From positions 2,177,501 through 2,241,500 of the forward strand of contig NC_064001.1 of the NCBI RefSeq assembly GCF_932276165.1: a stretch of 64,000 nucleotides of DNA, read 5' to 3'. This stretch comes from Plutella xylostella. Its lineage: Eukaryota > Arthropoda > Insecta > Lepidoptera > Plutellidae. This document shows, piece after piece, positions 31,628-42,969 of this stretch. Within the stretch, counting starts at the first letter, position 1, and each line of letters opens with the position of its first letter. A program made the translations under genes and the position numbers. The notes under the pieces are model-generated. The model was not told where the DNA came from. It saw only the letters and a list, made by a program, of their open reading frames with translations, and made no database searches.

Positions 31628-33060
31628 CATACATACATACATCCATCCTGACGTCCCTCAGCAGGGACAAAGGGCCTTGAGTAGATTTCTCCATCTGTCT
31701 CGATCTTGGGCAGCAGCTGCGAGATCCTCCCACTTCATTCCCACAACTTTTGCCTCATTCTCCACAGAACGTCGCCAGGTTGTTTTTGGGCGGCCCCGTT
31801 TACGTTTTCCGGTTGGCTGCCAGCTGAGCACTTGCTTCGACGGGAATTCTTCGGGTCTTCTGAGGGTATGACCCAGCCACCTCCATTTTCTAGTGAGGAT
31901 TTCCTGTTCGATGGGTTTCTGCTTCGTCAACCTCCACAGTTCCGCGTTCGAAATGGTTCGTGGCCAGTAAATCCGCAAAATTCGCCTTAGGCATTTGTTG
32001 ATAAATACCTGTAGCTTGCTGGATAAGTCTTTCCGAACGAACCATGTTTCGCAACCGTATAGCAAGACTGACTTTACGTTAGACTCGAAAATCCTCACTT
32101 TTGTACGCCGGGTCATGACGTTAGAGCTCCACACCGGCTTTAACTGGGCAAAAGCACCTCTAGCTTTGTTTAGACGGGTTTCGATGTCCATCTCTGTTCC
32201 CTACTCCCCCGAGATAGGTGAATTTCTCAACCCGTTCGACATCTTCGCCATTAATTTGGAGCGGCTGGTTATCAAGGGAGTTAAGACGCATCTCCTTGGT
32301 TTTGCCTATATTGATGCGAAGGCCCTCTTTCGCAGCTTCCGTGGCTAGGTCGTTTGTCTTGGACTGAAGGTCAGAACGTTTTGTAGAGACTAAGCACAGG
32401 TCATCGGCAAAGTCGATGTCTTCTAAGTCTTTGTCGTGAGACCATGGTAAACCCCTTCGGCATTTGCAGGTCACTCTACACATAACGTCGTCCAGGACCA
32501 TAAGGAACAGAAGTGGAGACAGTAGACATCCTTGTTTCACACCTGCAGTCACTGGGATGGGATCAGTGAGACGGCCTTTGTGCATCACTCTACAGGAGGA
32601 CCCTTCATACAGACACTTGATGAGTCCGATGATCTTCTCCGGTATTCGTCTCTTTTTGAGTGTGCGCCATATGCTGGACCACTTCACTCGGTCGAATGCC
32701 TTCTCGAAGTCGATAAACAATGTAAAGACTTCACATTGCATTTCGTTGCATTGTTCGAGGATCATTCGGATTAGATTTAGTTGGTCTGTGCACGATCTAC
32801 CAGGTCTGAAACCACCCTTCTCTTCTCTCAAGTGTGCGTCCACTGCACTCGCCATCCTATTCAGCAAGATTTTGCACAAGATCTTCGAGCAGACCGGTAA
32901 CAAATTTATGCCCCGCCAATTCGAACAGTTCGACAGATCACCTTTCTTTGGTAGTTTTACTATAACACCTTCTTTCCAGCTGTCTGGTACTTGTTCTTGC
33001 TCCCATATCGATGACAGTAGCGGTAGCAACACGTCTGCAGAAACTTCTACGTTAGCTGTC
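31628..33060 (-). pseudogene. 5'-truncated RTE-like LINE, one frameshift
   Basis: The first frame from 33060 has the RT domain: LPKKGDLSNCSNWRGINLLP, EEKGGFRPGRSCTDQLNLIR, TLFIDFEKAFDRVKW, VKQGCLLSPLLFLMVLDDVM and catalytic DIDFADDLCLVS. Near 32190 the frame shifts at a G-run (YLGGV...). It continues as MDIETRLNKARGAFAQL, VLLYGCETWFVRKDL, KWRWLGHTLRRPEEFPSKQV to the stop at 31658. A (TGTA)n-type tail follows. Target duplication GTGTGACAACATA lies at 31615-31627 and 33061-33073. Endonuclease and N-terminus are missing; one indel disables it, so it is fairly young. Confidence 0.92.
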
Positions 33061-33714
33061 GTGTGACAACATAGATCTTCCTTTTATTACGCCGCCGGCG
33101 GTAGTTTCAAAGAAAGCATTGTGGCGAAACTGGATAATTATGACCAACAATATCAAGGTACGTTTATTGTTATTGTTTAGATAATTTGTGAGATGAGAGC
33201 ATTGTAACATAGTAATTTAAAAGTCAAAGTCACATATTTTTATTCATCGTACAAATATAAAATTTACTGATGAACGTCAATTTTTACAAACTACTCTCCG
33301 TTCGGATAAGGGGGGCTCTTTTTGTCTAAGGAGAAGACGGATGCAAGAAACTCCTGAGCCATCTTTTCAAAAAAAGACTTAAAACTAGTTGGTATACAAT
33401 ACTTATAAGCTCAATAATAATTATTATAATAATATAAGCAGAGCTAACTACTTATCACAGCCATGCATTAACGTCCTTTAAGTTATCATCAATTTTATAA
33501 TAAGCTTTTGTTGACTCTTGTCTGGTCATGTTCATTCTAACCAGACATTACAAAGTTGCTATACTATATCCCATTCAATGACTTCAGTCAAGACGTCGAA
33601 CGTTACATTCAACGACTTGACGTGTTGTCCTTTAGCCATACAATTGAGTAGCGCCATCCAATGAACGCGCTAGTGATTCAACCAAGAAGGAGATTCAACC
33701 AGATGCCTGCGACA

Positions 33715-34151
33715 TAATAATATGTATTATAATATTGCACTCCATTTATATTATTATTAAACATTTATTTCCAGATATATCATCCATAGTAAATTAGTAA
33801 AACATGTGGTATTATATGGTTATCCACTAGAGTTTATATGAGTTTGCGGTGTCTTGTTTCAAACTATTCTCGGGATGTACATCATAATGCTATTTGTGTA
33901 CTGTCAGTTAAACTTTACTTAAGTATATTGGACATCTGAAATAAATGAATTTATTATTGAAACGAATGTACATTTATACAGTTTGTACCTAAGATAAGAC
34001 AACAAGCTGTATTATTGTTCCTAACAACTTGTCTTGTTCCATTTTATACGTCTTAATAAAGGAATGTCTCTATTAGGCTGGCTAACTAGTTGCCTCTGTA
34101 GTTCCCTCCAATGCCTGTATTTTTTTTACAGAATGAATAGTTGTAACTATA
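33715..34151. other. Gene-free intronic stretch
   Basis: No feature recognised. Confidence 0.5.
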
Positions 34152-34353
34152 CAGGGTGTTGCATAAAAAGAATACTAAGCCGAAACCTACATGTGCAGTA
34201 TGGTATATCTAAGCCCGAAACTGAAATCAGAAGTTCAAAATACGCGATAAAAAAAACATTCTCCATGGTAAAAAGGCACGTGACCAACAATTTTTCTATG
34301 GAAAATGTTTTTTTTTTATTTTCAGGTTAGTATACCCTTTTTGCAACACCATG
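34152..34353. mobile_element. MITE, CAGGGTGTTGCA family, copy 3
   Basis: CAGGGTGTTGCATAAAAAGA start, TATACCCTTTTTGCAACACC end, TA flanks. The interior shares GGTATATCTAAGCCCGAAA with copy 1 in reverse. Confidence 0.8.
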
Positions 34354-34712
34354 TATAGAAGCTTCCGCGAAATGTACTTGCTTTATTAACTTGTTAAAAT
34401 GTAAATGTGAACAGTTTGTGCGTAAAGTGAAATCATGTTTATTTTATTAAATGAACTAGTTACCTACATGCAAAGCCATATGAAAATGAGAACTATTAAG
34501 TATGCTCCTTTATACATATTATAAGTATAAATCTATGTATTATTAATACCAGGTATGAACCCAATAAAATCCCTTTTATTTAAAACTCGCCGAGGTATTC
34601 CGAGAAGTCATATTAATCATAAAGAATACATTAATATAATTATTAATAAGTAAGTATATAAATTTATATTTCGGTCTCTACTCTATTAATATCTACTCTA
34701 TTCTATTCTATT

Positions 34713-35035
34713 CTCTGTGGGGGTGTCAGTACCTGCACCTGGCTCTCTCCAATGGAACCTTTGTGCATATCCCCAAGGTCTAAACTGCCTTCCTAAGCTT
34801 GGGCCATTTCCCACCACGCTGGTCCCATGCGGGTTGGTGGGTTCACATAATATCTAGATGTGCTAAATCTAGATATGCAGGATTTCCTCACGATGTTATC
34901 CTTCACCGTAAGAGCGATAATATACATTGTACTTAAATTCAAAGAACTCATTGGTACATGTCAGCGCCGGGATTCGAACCCGCATCTCTGGCGTGAGAAG
35001 CGGGCGCTTACCCGACTGAGCTACCACCGCTCTCT
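34713..35035 (-). mobile_element. tRNA-headed SINE family 2
   Basis: Minus strand head: AGCGGTGGTAGCTCAGTCGG GTAAGCGCCCGCTTCTCACG... with B box GGTTCGAATCCCGG, a good tRNA-like half. The body has ACGGTGAAGGATAACATCGT GAGG and TGCATATCTAGATT, then CCAACCCGCATGGGACCAGC and the TGACACCCCCACAGAG end. A widespread lepidopteran SINE pattern as I recall it (recollection, not checked). The 26560-26873 fragment is a second copy. Confidence 0.8.
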
Positions 35036-35535
35036 TCTAATGGTTGTTGTGTTTTTCTCTTTTTCTAGCTCAACATCTTTTTTGTTTGGTGTAAACGCTG
35101 AATAAGAATTTTCGTTTACACTAAACATCACGAATGAAGGCTCTTGTTGCTCTATACTATGTTTGTCTCATGTAAATACAAAACCTTACGAAGAAATTTG
35201 ACTGCTGAAAACGATGCAGACAGTCACGTCTAGAGACATCAACACTGTTATAATACTGTAACAGTTTCCGAGAGCAGAATACGTGATACGCACCTTGTAT
35301 TAAGCCGAGTCCACATTGGGATCAGATACGCAGAAATGTAGACCTGAATTAATATTATATTAGTTAAGCTAACTTTACATGATAAATGCAAACATCCGGC
35401 GTACTCTGGTCAGTCCGCGTTGCTATTCTGACTTACTAAGGGCTTGTACAAAAACCTGCGACAGTAATCATGCATTTTCGGAGATTACAGTCGTGAGAAT
35501 AATATGTATGTGTATAATTTAAGCTACGAACTCAC
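35036..35535. other. Intron beside TM5 exon, no gene
   Basis: Unassigned AT-rich DNA immediately downstream of the TM5 exon. Confidence 0.5.
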
Positions 35536-35740
35536 CAGAAACAACCGTAGAATTCTTGGAGATCTCATAGAAGATGCAGCCGTAGCAGACGGTGATGATC
35601 AACAGCGGCAGGAAGTACATGGCGACGAGGCAGAGCACGTTGTACGCGGTCTCCTGGTGGCGGTTGGAGAACGCGTCGAACGCCACGCACTGCTGGAACT
35701 CCGGCAGCTGCGGGTGACTCATCACGCGGAACACTAGGCT
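35536..35740 (-). CDS. GnRH/AKH/corazonin-receptor-type GPCR: ECL2-TM5 exon
   Basis: 205 nt, acceptor CCCTTATTCACAG, donor TTTCTG^GTGAGT, phase 0 in and 1 out. It encodes SLVFRVMSHPQLPEFQQCVA, with the ECL2 Cys that pairs with TM3, then TM5 (AYNVLCLVAMYFLPLLIITV CYGCIFYEI) and the start of ICL3 (SKNSTVVS). The junction APQ-SLVFRV with the TM4 exon and the (F/H)RV-SHP...F-QCV pattern are those of corazonin/AKH/ACP receptors. A truncated duplicate of its 5' part lies 200-280 bases upstream. Confidence 0.92.
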
Positions 35741-35945
35741 CTGTGAATAAGGGAATAAGTTGTGAGCCTAGGGCGGAAAAATTATCATTGCAGGCGATGA
35801 ATGGTAGGTAATATGTTAAAAAAAGTCAGTCGTTGCTGTCGAGTAACCATAATTGTGTGTAAGAGGCGGTTGAATACAAAGATAGATAGACTTTCGCAAC
35901 ACTCGTGATATCATAGCACATTACACGCCGAATTTTGGAGGTTTT

Positions 35946-36021
35946 TGGAGAACGCGTCAAACGCCACGCACTGCTGGAAATCGGGCAGCTGCGGGTGACT
36001 CATCACGCGGAACACTAGGCT
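35946..36021 (-). pseudogene. Partial duplicate of the TM5 exon with intact acceptor
   Basis: Acceptor CATCTTCACCCACAG followed by SLVFRVMSHPQLPDFQQCVA and FDAFS, one conservative change from the true exon (Glu to Asp), then homology ends. The intron upstream of each copy is also shared (GGAAATAAGTTGTGAGCCTA; GTTAAATACAAAG; AGCACATTACACGCCGAAT), about 35741-35938 against 36060-36258. A ~300-bp segment was therefore duplicated in tandem with its breakpoint inside the exon. No donor, TM5 missing: not usable. Confidence 0.85.
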
Positions 36022-36588
36022 CTGTGGGTGAAGATGGAAGTGAGATTAGGGCGGGGCTCTGTGGGTAAGGAAATAAGTTGTGAGCCTAGGGTGGAAAGAT
36101 TTTAATTGCAGGCGAGGAATTGTGTGTTGTGAGTGTGAGCTTAGGGCGGAAAGTGAATCGACTTGTTGAGGAACCGTAATTGTAGGTACGAGGTGGTTAA
36201 ATACAAAGAAAAGTAGACTCTCCTGACACTCGTGATAACATAGCACATTACACGCCGAATATGAATAAATGATTATTATTCATGGCTTCTGCTTCACACT
36301 CCACAAATACCTACGGGTAATAGGGTAATAAAATATGACCGTAATTTATTGGATGTTACAGGTGAACGATCAAATTCCCGAGTTGATTCCAAATTGAAAA
36401 GACTAGAATTACGACGCGTCTGGATTACCTCAATTAATTAGCATTCAGAAAATTTATATTAGGCACTAAAACATAACTTAATTTAACGACTAACAATCTG
36501 AAATCGGGAGCCTATTCAATATCTTGAATAAGAGCGCGCTTCGCTTGACTTGAATAAAATATGGCAGTTTCAAATCTTTTACATAATA
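36022..36588. other. Duplicated intron block, then gene-free DNA
   Basis: 36060-36258 is the second copy of the intron segment found at 35741-35938. The rest is unassigned. Confidence 0.6.
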
Positions 36589-36833
36589 CAGGGGGTGATT
36601 CTTTCGTAGGTCTTCATTCTGAACAACTTGTGTTATAATTACCTTGGGATATGAAAAAAAAAAAGATGCTTCCCCATACAAAAATTGGTAGTTTACGTGA
36701 CGTGTATGGGGTCTATGTATGGTGTCTATGAATTTTTTTCTAGAATATCTTAAATTCATAATAACAAAAGTTGTTCAGAATGAAGAGTTCTTTAACATAC
36801 TTCCGGATATGCACCTACGAAAGACTCATCCTG
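36589..36833. mobile_element. MITE, CAGGGGGTGATTCTTTCGTAG family
   Basis: CAGGGGGTGATTCTTTCGTA start, CTACGAAAGACTCATCCTG end, TA flanks. The inner arms AACAACTTGTGTTATAAT and AACAAAAGTTGTTCAGAATG are inverted. Confidence 0.8.
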
Positions 36834-37966
36834 TATAGTTTCCTGTTGGTTTTTAACTACTTAGGTTTAATCTATACAATATTCGTAAACATATTTACAC
36901 TTATGGTCCAGCGATTTGAACCAGGACTCCAATCAGTTTTCACTTCAAAACTTTTCAACTTCATATTTACAGTCCAAACAAACTATGTAAGTAGTTTCAA
37001 AACTACTCTCGTTTCATGTACTGAGCTATGTGTGCAATATTTACTGTATTTATGTAAAAGATTATAATATTATAAATGTTAAAATTTAATAAATAAATAA
37101 AATAAATAAATAAAGTAAAGTACTTATGTAAGCAAATACCTAAAAAAATACTTTGTACCTATTACTTACAATATTATTACCTAGATATAAGAATTAATCT
37201 TGCTATGCCCTACAGGGCACTATGTTTAGGACCATGTGTACATAATGTTAAGACCAATATAAAACTTACATACGAGTAGTTGCAATAAATATATGACTAT
37301 TACTATTTCGGTATCGCCTTAAGTCTGGGTACCTAGGCCCCTGATATTCTCTGTAATTATGTTTTAGACAGTGACAGCATGTCTTTTGTCCCACAGGTAG
37401 CCATTATCACGAACGAAGGAGAGCTGTATTGATCATAATCCACAGTTTGAATATATTTATTTTAAAATAATTTTATTTAGTTATAGTTATAAGTCTGTAA
37501 TTATTAATTAATATTATCTTAAAATAATTAAATAAATTAAAAAAAAACATATTTATTACCTACCTACTAAAAAAACTTTTGCAAATAAATACAATATTAT
37601 TTTTTAAAACAAAAAATACAGTTACTCTACACTATAATAATGCCAATTCGTAGCATGATAAATAAATAAACCTTAGCTCTGATTTCATTGGTGGGTTCAA
37701 AGAAAAAGCCTGGTATTTCTCCTTAATTGGAGGATTTGCGGTGAAATCGGAGATGCTTGGATATCGACAAATTAATCATTTGTAAGAAGGGCAATTTCTT
37801 TGAAAAAAATAGGTGTTATTATTTATTTTATTTTATTTATTTGTCTCACCAAAATCAATGGTTTTAAAACTAAACTTATCTAAATACAATGCAAATTATA
37901 ATTGTATTATATACTTTATAAACTTCATAATAATGAAGGCATTATACTATTAATGAATTACATATA
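36834..37966. other. Gene-free intronic stretch
   Basis: Contains a (TAAA)n-type run at about 37087-37118. No gene recognised. Confidence 0.5.
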
Positions 37967-38798
37967 CAGGGTGTCCCAAAAGTCAACGTCATCCCTTAAA
38001 GGGCTGATAGTTCAGCTCATGAGAGGCCAGAATATCACAATATGACCTTAGTAAAATCTCGATAATTTTCGAGATATTGACACTTTTATAAATTTGCTGA
38101 AAATCGACACCTTGGATCAGTTTTTTGCGTGCCGCCGGTACAAAAATCCATATTGTTAGAATTTGTTTGGTGTTGCATCACCCTGTATAGCCCTGCTATT
38201 GATCGCAGTCAAAAGCAGGGCTATACAGGGGCCTATTTTACTTTTACTCATTCCAACATGACTTACCCTTAATAAATTCAGTCAGATAAATTTCCTTCAA
38301 ACAATTTTACATCGAGGTTGTTTTGTACTAAAATAGCAATAACTTTTTTGTTAATTGAAACAATAGCAATGTTTCATACCATTTTGGAAACTGCATTAAA
38401 TGAGTAATCTTTTTAAATAAGGTGCCAGGTTTGCGTGGTATATTTTTTTTACAGTATGTAGAGTCAAAGTTGTTTATAAAAAAATACAATAACCTTTTAT
38501 GACTTTGAAAACCGTGTTTTTTTTAAACATACAGCATTACTCGATATTTTTTTTGACTGCGATCAATAGCAGGGCTATACAGGGTGATGCAACACCAAAC
38601 AAATTCTAACAATATGGATTTTTGTACCGGCGGCACGCAAAAAACTGATCCAAGGTGTCGATTTTCAGCAAATTTATTAAAGTGTCAATATCTCGAAAAT
38701 TATCGAGTTTTTACTAAGGTCATATTGTGATATTCTGGCCTCTCATGAGCTGACCTATCAGCCCTTTAAGGGATGACGTTGACTTTTGGGACACCCTG
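37967..38798. mobile_element. TIR element with ~250-bp arms
   Basis: Arms 37967-38216 and 38551-38798 are almost perfect complements (CAGGGTGTCCCAAAAGTCAA at the tip; GATTGCGATCAA-like inner limit). TA lies at 37965-37966 and 38799-38800. The inner spacer of about 330 bp has no frame. The arms hold a smaller CAGGGCTATACAGGG foldback at their inner ends. Confidence 0.9.
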
Positions 38799-39954
38799 TA
38801 TATATATATATACATACATATATGCATATACATATACATATATATATACTTATTCTGTTTCCGTTTGCATTTGAAAGGTAAACGCGCGGCCTAAAATAGT
38901 CTTTAATAGGTACTTATTTTGTTATTTTATACGCCCTGCCCTACAGCGTGCAAATTAAGTTTAGAAACTAAATGTACACACGTTGTATTTGAAATGTGAC
39001 CTTACAAGAATAAATAAGTAGGACTATTAGAGCACCGGCTTGTCCAAACGACTGTTTTCTCCCCTAGGGCTTAAATTTATAGCGTACTTTTAGTTTTGGA
39101 TGGGCACACCATTACGATAGGGAAAGGATGAAATAAATATTTTATTGTCTTGATACTGATATGCAAATTATTATTATGATAATATTCTGAGTTTTATCGT
39201 TATAGTTATACCAGAAGGGGGTATATACCAGTAGGTCAGGGATATTTTTCTAAATACCAACCTGTTCATAAAAATTACACCGTACATGAAGTAAGTCAAA
39301 TGTAAAAAAAATCCAAAGTAAAACGCAATATTTTTTTCTATTCAAGTTAACTAGCTATTGATAGTCGATCCGTTAATAGAATGAATAGGAAAATTATCCG
39401 ATTTGATTTTACCACGGTAACTACCTTATATATTATTATTACAATTGAGTGCAATAATATATTATTATGTACAGTTTTATAAATCAAAATCACCACCCTA
39501 GAGAAAGGAGGACGATTTTTATGTATCGAAAATCATATTTTAAAACTGAGAGCCTTTTACAAAATCTCATAAAAGAAACTGGCTCTGTAGTCTGTACTCT
39601 GTACCAATATGCCCTTGGTAAATAAGAGCCCAAAATAGCCCAACGATATTGGACAAAATTGTATGTGGATTGGTGGCTTCAACTGGAACTTCATGACGAC
39701 ATATTAAAACTTGTAACGGTTTTATTGAATGTCTAGTTTTTGTTTAGCTTTTTCTATACCTAACTGAGTTTTTAGGCTGCATTCCCAGTCGGCAAACGGG
39801 TCACTCGTTACCGGACGCGCGGGTACCCAAATTGCGTAGAGGGAGCGCAAAACTAGCAAATTTTGAACATTATGTCCGGTCCGGTGTTTTTCCAGTTAGG
39901 ATAGCAAGCTAGCAATGGCTTTGTGTAAACAGAATCTCTTTGCATCTCTGCTTA
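38799..39954. other. Gene-free intronic stretch
   Basis: TATATA/CATATA run at about 38799-38850. No gene recognised. Confidence 0.5.
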
Positions 39955-40112
39955 CATAGAGAATCGGGTTCCTTGTATCTACCTGTACCGGTAACCTGAT
40001 TACGCGAAAGCGATCATGAAATTAAAAAATCCGGGAAATGCTCTATGAGTGAGCGATTTTGCATAATCAGCTTACCGGTACAGGTAGATACAGGGAACCC
40101 GATTCTCTATGT
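39955..40112. repeat. Inverted repeat next to the TM4 exon
   Basis: TACATAGAGAATCGGGTTCC TTGTATCTACCTGTACCGGTAA on the left is mirrored by TTACCGGTACAGGTAGATAC AGGGAACCCGATTCTCTATGTA on the right, about 45 bp per arm, 60 bp spacer. It lies in the intron about 40 bp beyond the TM4 donor; likely a MITE. Confidence 0.8.
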
Positions 40113-40153
40113 AAGCACCCTAACACTAGCCTAGTGTCACTAGGGTTACCAAC

Positions 40154-40259
40154 CTGCGGCGCGCTGCAGAGGAGGGCCACGATCCAGGAGCAGGCCAGCA
40201 TGGTCTTGCTGCGCTTCCTCGCAATGGCCAGCCGCAGCGGGTACAGCACCGCGAAGAAC
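40154..40259 (-). CDS. GnRH/AKH/corazonin-receptor-type GPCR: ICL2-TM4 exon
   Basis: 106 nt, acceptor CTGTCTATCTGTCTGTCGCAG-like (ends TCTGTCGCAG), donor CCGCAG^GTTGGT. It enters in phase 2 with a final G (consistent with the Arg of a DR(F)F motif split by the intron) and leaves in phase 0. It encodes FFAVLYPLRLAIARKRSKTM then TM4 (LACSWIVALLCSAPQ). FAVLYPLR after DR and a TM4 ending in APQ are typical of the family. Upstream exons for TM1-TM3 were not recognised between here and the window end. Confidence 0.9.
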
Positions 40260-40639
40260 CTGCGACAGACAGATAGACAGACAGTTACGCGTTTGTGTGT
40301 TAAAAATAAATTTACAGTTAAACAGCTGCCACTTCACGGTTTTCGTGACCGACGTGGATAAACGTTACTTATCGCGGTTTGCCTAAAAACGGGGGTGTCA
40401 TTGGTTATAATGAAAAAGTGGAAATTTGTATAGTAAGCCCAGTAAGCCGAAAGTGACTCGGGGGAGCAACTATTAGGTACTCTGTGACTTTTGAATATTA
40501 CCTAACGAAAAAAATATTCACCATAAAAACGTGTGACCGACACAGTTAATGTTCTATGAAGAAGCAAACCACTGAGAAAAAAACGCTATGATTCAAACAT
40601 TGTAATAGAAAAAAATTGCTTCGGTATAAAATTCTTCTT

Positions 40640-41425
40640 TTTATCGTGTCGGTGAAAAACGGGTTCTACCTTTTTTGGCATAAGATTTATTTGCCTAATC
40701 TCGTATTGCATAGTAACGTTTGGTCAAAGTCTCGTTTCGCCGAAAATCGTATGGCATAAATCTCGTTTATTAAAAAGTTATTTCGCATAATATTGTTTAG
40801 CCTAATAATGGTATGGCCAAATCTTGAATAGTCTAATAATGCTATGACATAGGTTAAATATAAAGTAGGTAATAATATTCGGGCTTTAACTTTGATGGGG
40901 CGACTTAGCGCAACTGGTGCCTTAATTGTATTGTTTCCTTGTATGTAGGAAACGCTCCGCTCCCCTTCACTGCGCTCCGCTTTGCTTTTGGCGAAAATTT
41001 GCACCTAACACGCTCCTCCTCGCTTTGCTCGTCGTCGCACCTATCTTTAGGTTTCGATCACATGGGGTTTAATGGTGTTTGTAATAATTATAGTGGTCAT
41101 TAACTTTCAATATTTTTATAATTCAATATCGTGATTTTCGGGATGTAGGAGAAAAATACCACAATTTGTACAGTTACAACATACTTAATATATTATTTAT
41201 TAAGATAATATAAGGAGAAACAAGATTATACCTATACGAACAATTTGAGCAAACGAGACTTATATGTTTCAAGATTGTGCCAAAAGAGTTTTAGACATAA
41301 CGAGTCTTCTGCCACTTAAGATTTTGCAAAGTGATGATTCGACCAAAAAAGTTTAGACCTTACGAGTTATGCGAAACGAGTTTTGTGCAATAAAGATTAG
41401 GCGAGATGAGGGGAACCCATGAAAA
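40640..41425. repeat. Foldback-like element made of degenerate ~20-bp repeats
   Basis: The left half (40665-40850) repeats variants of TCTCGTTT(A/C)GCC.AAA.TCGTATGGCATAA. The right half (41215-41405) repeats the complementary idea (AAACGAGACTTATATG, AAAGAGTTTTAGACAT, CGAAACGAGTTTTGTGCAA). The outer ends GGGTTCTACC and GGGGAACCC are roughly inverted. The centre is GC-richer (CCGCTCCCCTTCACTGCGCT). Confidence 0.5.
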
Positions 41426-42969
41426 ACGCGAACTTTTCTATGGTTTTTCACCGGGGCGAAAGTATTAGCCAGAAGAAATGCATCTATGAAATAAATAAAT
41501 AATACCTTAGGTACGAGTACTGTGTCAGGGTCATCAACTTATCATCCAATTAATAATATTATTGAATTGGGTAAAATATTGAGGGAGTAAATATGTTGGT
41601 CTGTCTGTGGCTTTGTTGAAGCTTCGGATGATCGATCCCAATGTGGTTTATCGTTTGATGACTGTACTGTTTAGTTTGAAGTACAATCAGCGAAAGAGAT
41701 ATGTGCAACAACTGCAGCGAATCGTTGAAAGACATCTCATGTATTTACGGTCAATAAAAGATATTATATTGTGTGCCACACCAGCTCAAAGACTTAAATT
41801 TTTAACTGACTTCGAAAAAAGGAGGAGGTTCTCAACTCGTCTGTATGTTTTATGATCCACTGATAGGCGGTAACATGACATGAAAAAAGCTTTACCTATA
41901 GAGACGGTTCGTAAGTTTCTAAAAAATATTATTTAGTTCACAAATCTTTCTCCCATGAGTAAAACTAAAACACAAGTAAGGATCAAACTGTTGACTGTAT
42001 ACCTAATAAACTGTAGTAATTCGATAATAATATTTGTAAAGCTAGAGCACCTAGCTTTAAAAGCTTTCAGTTCTTAGTTAAATGTCTTTAAAGTTTGTAG
42101 TTACTAATATTTACATAGCATATACATAGTTTGCTAACATCGAACATTCTAAGCCATTAAGCCCATCGAAACCAAAGTTGGTCATAACAGCTTCTGTAAA
42201 AACAACACGTTGTGAGGATTTTATTCATTTTGTTCTCAATAACCTTACCAACATTAAAAACCTCTAAGTCGATTTTGATTAAATTATGGCTTAGAACGTT
42301 CTCGTTTTCTAAGTAGCATTATCTTTGAGCTATGATCCGAATAAAACTAACCGAATATCGGTTCAGGTGTTTGGGGGCTTAGGATGCTATCACAGATCTA
42401 GACACGCGGTAGCGTGTCAAGCCAAGTTCGAGAAACAGAACTGGCGAGCCGCACCGTGTGTAATATTACACGAACCATTTCGAGCCACTTTTGACCCCCT
42501 CATAAATAAAAATATATTTAATTTAAACGTATGAAATTTGGCACATATATTGAGACTTACGAGATACATATGTGTTCTTAATTTCATGAGCGTATCTCAA
42601 ACGGTTATTTAGATATTAATGTCCAAAAAACTTCATTTTTAACATTGACTGACTCACTCACTCACGTATAGATCAAAACTATTATGGTACATTAGTCTAT
42701 CTATGGTACTACATACTATCATAATATGCAATGAAATCTTGGCTAGTTTTCATATATGAGTTACCTATAGCTATCACAAGTTAAACCAACAAGAAGTTGT
42801 CGGTTCTTATTAATTCGAACATACCTAATAATTCGTTGGTAGGTGTATAAAAACTAGGCAAATCAGACCTTAGGCATACATTATTTTATGTTATAAGAAG
42901 ATATGATAATGTTATACTGTTACTTATAAATAAATTTAAGGACTGACCATTGAACTTGGCACCCATTTA
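41426..42969. other. Gene-free stretch with repeat pieces
   Basis: TTTTTAACTGACTTCGAAAA AAGGAGGAGG at about 41800 looks like a common dispersed insect repeat and explains a local open frame at 41607-41855. About 42500-42670 contains a piece similar to the Helitron-like repeat's ...GACTGACTCACTCACG... section. Confidence 0.4.

Larger units (their letters stand above)
29925..33714. mobile_element. 3.8-kb element with ~95-bp TIRs, host of several insertions
   Basis: Left end TGTCGCAGGCATCTGGTTTA and right end with its complement (...GATGCCTGCGACA). The arms share GAATCACTAGCGCGTTCATT and GATGGCGCTACTCAATTGTA. No transposase of its own is visible. The interior is filled by a pogo-like element, a SINE within it, and an RTE LINE. 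A clear target duplication was not found. Confidence 0.8.

Noticed and set aside
32464..33066. 200-codon frame on the plus strand
   Set aside because: Antisense shadow of the RT domain of the minus-strand RTE LINE, which has the real motifs.
34960..35035. tRNA gene on the minus strand (GGTGGTAGCTCAGTCGG)
   Set aside because: Good tRNA-like sequence, but it is fused to a SINE body whose second half recurs at 26560-26873.
40067..40249. TM4 frame reading on past the donor as one 60-codon protein
   Set aside because: The sequence after CCGCAG is intron (GTTGGTAAC) and the tail lies in an inverted repeat; the phase-0 join to the TM5 exon gives the family pattern.
41607..41855. 82-codon protein with basic C-terminus
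   Set aside because: The C-terminal part (LTDFEKRRRFSTRL) is encoded by a TTTTTAACTGACTTCGAAAA-type dispersed repeat; the rest has no recognisable domain.
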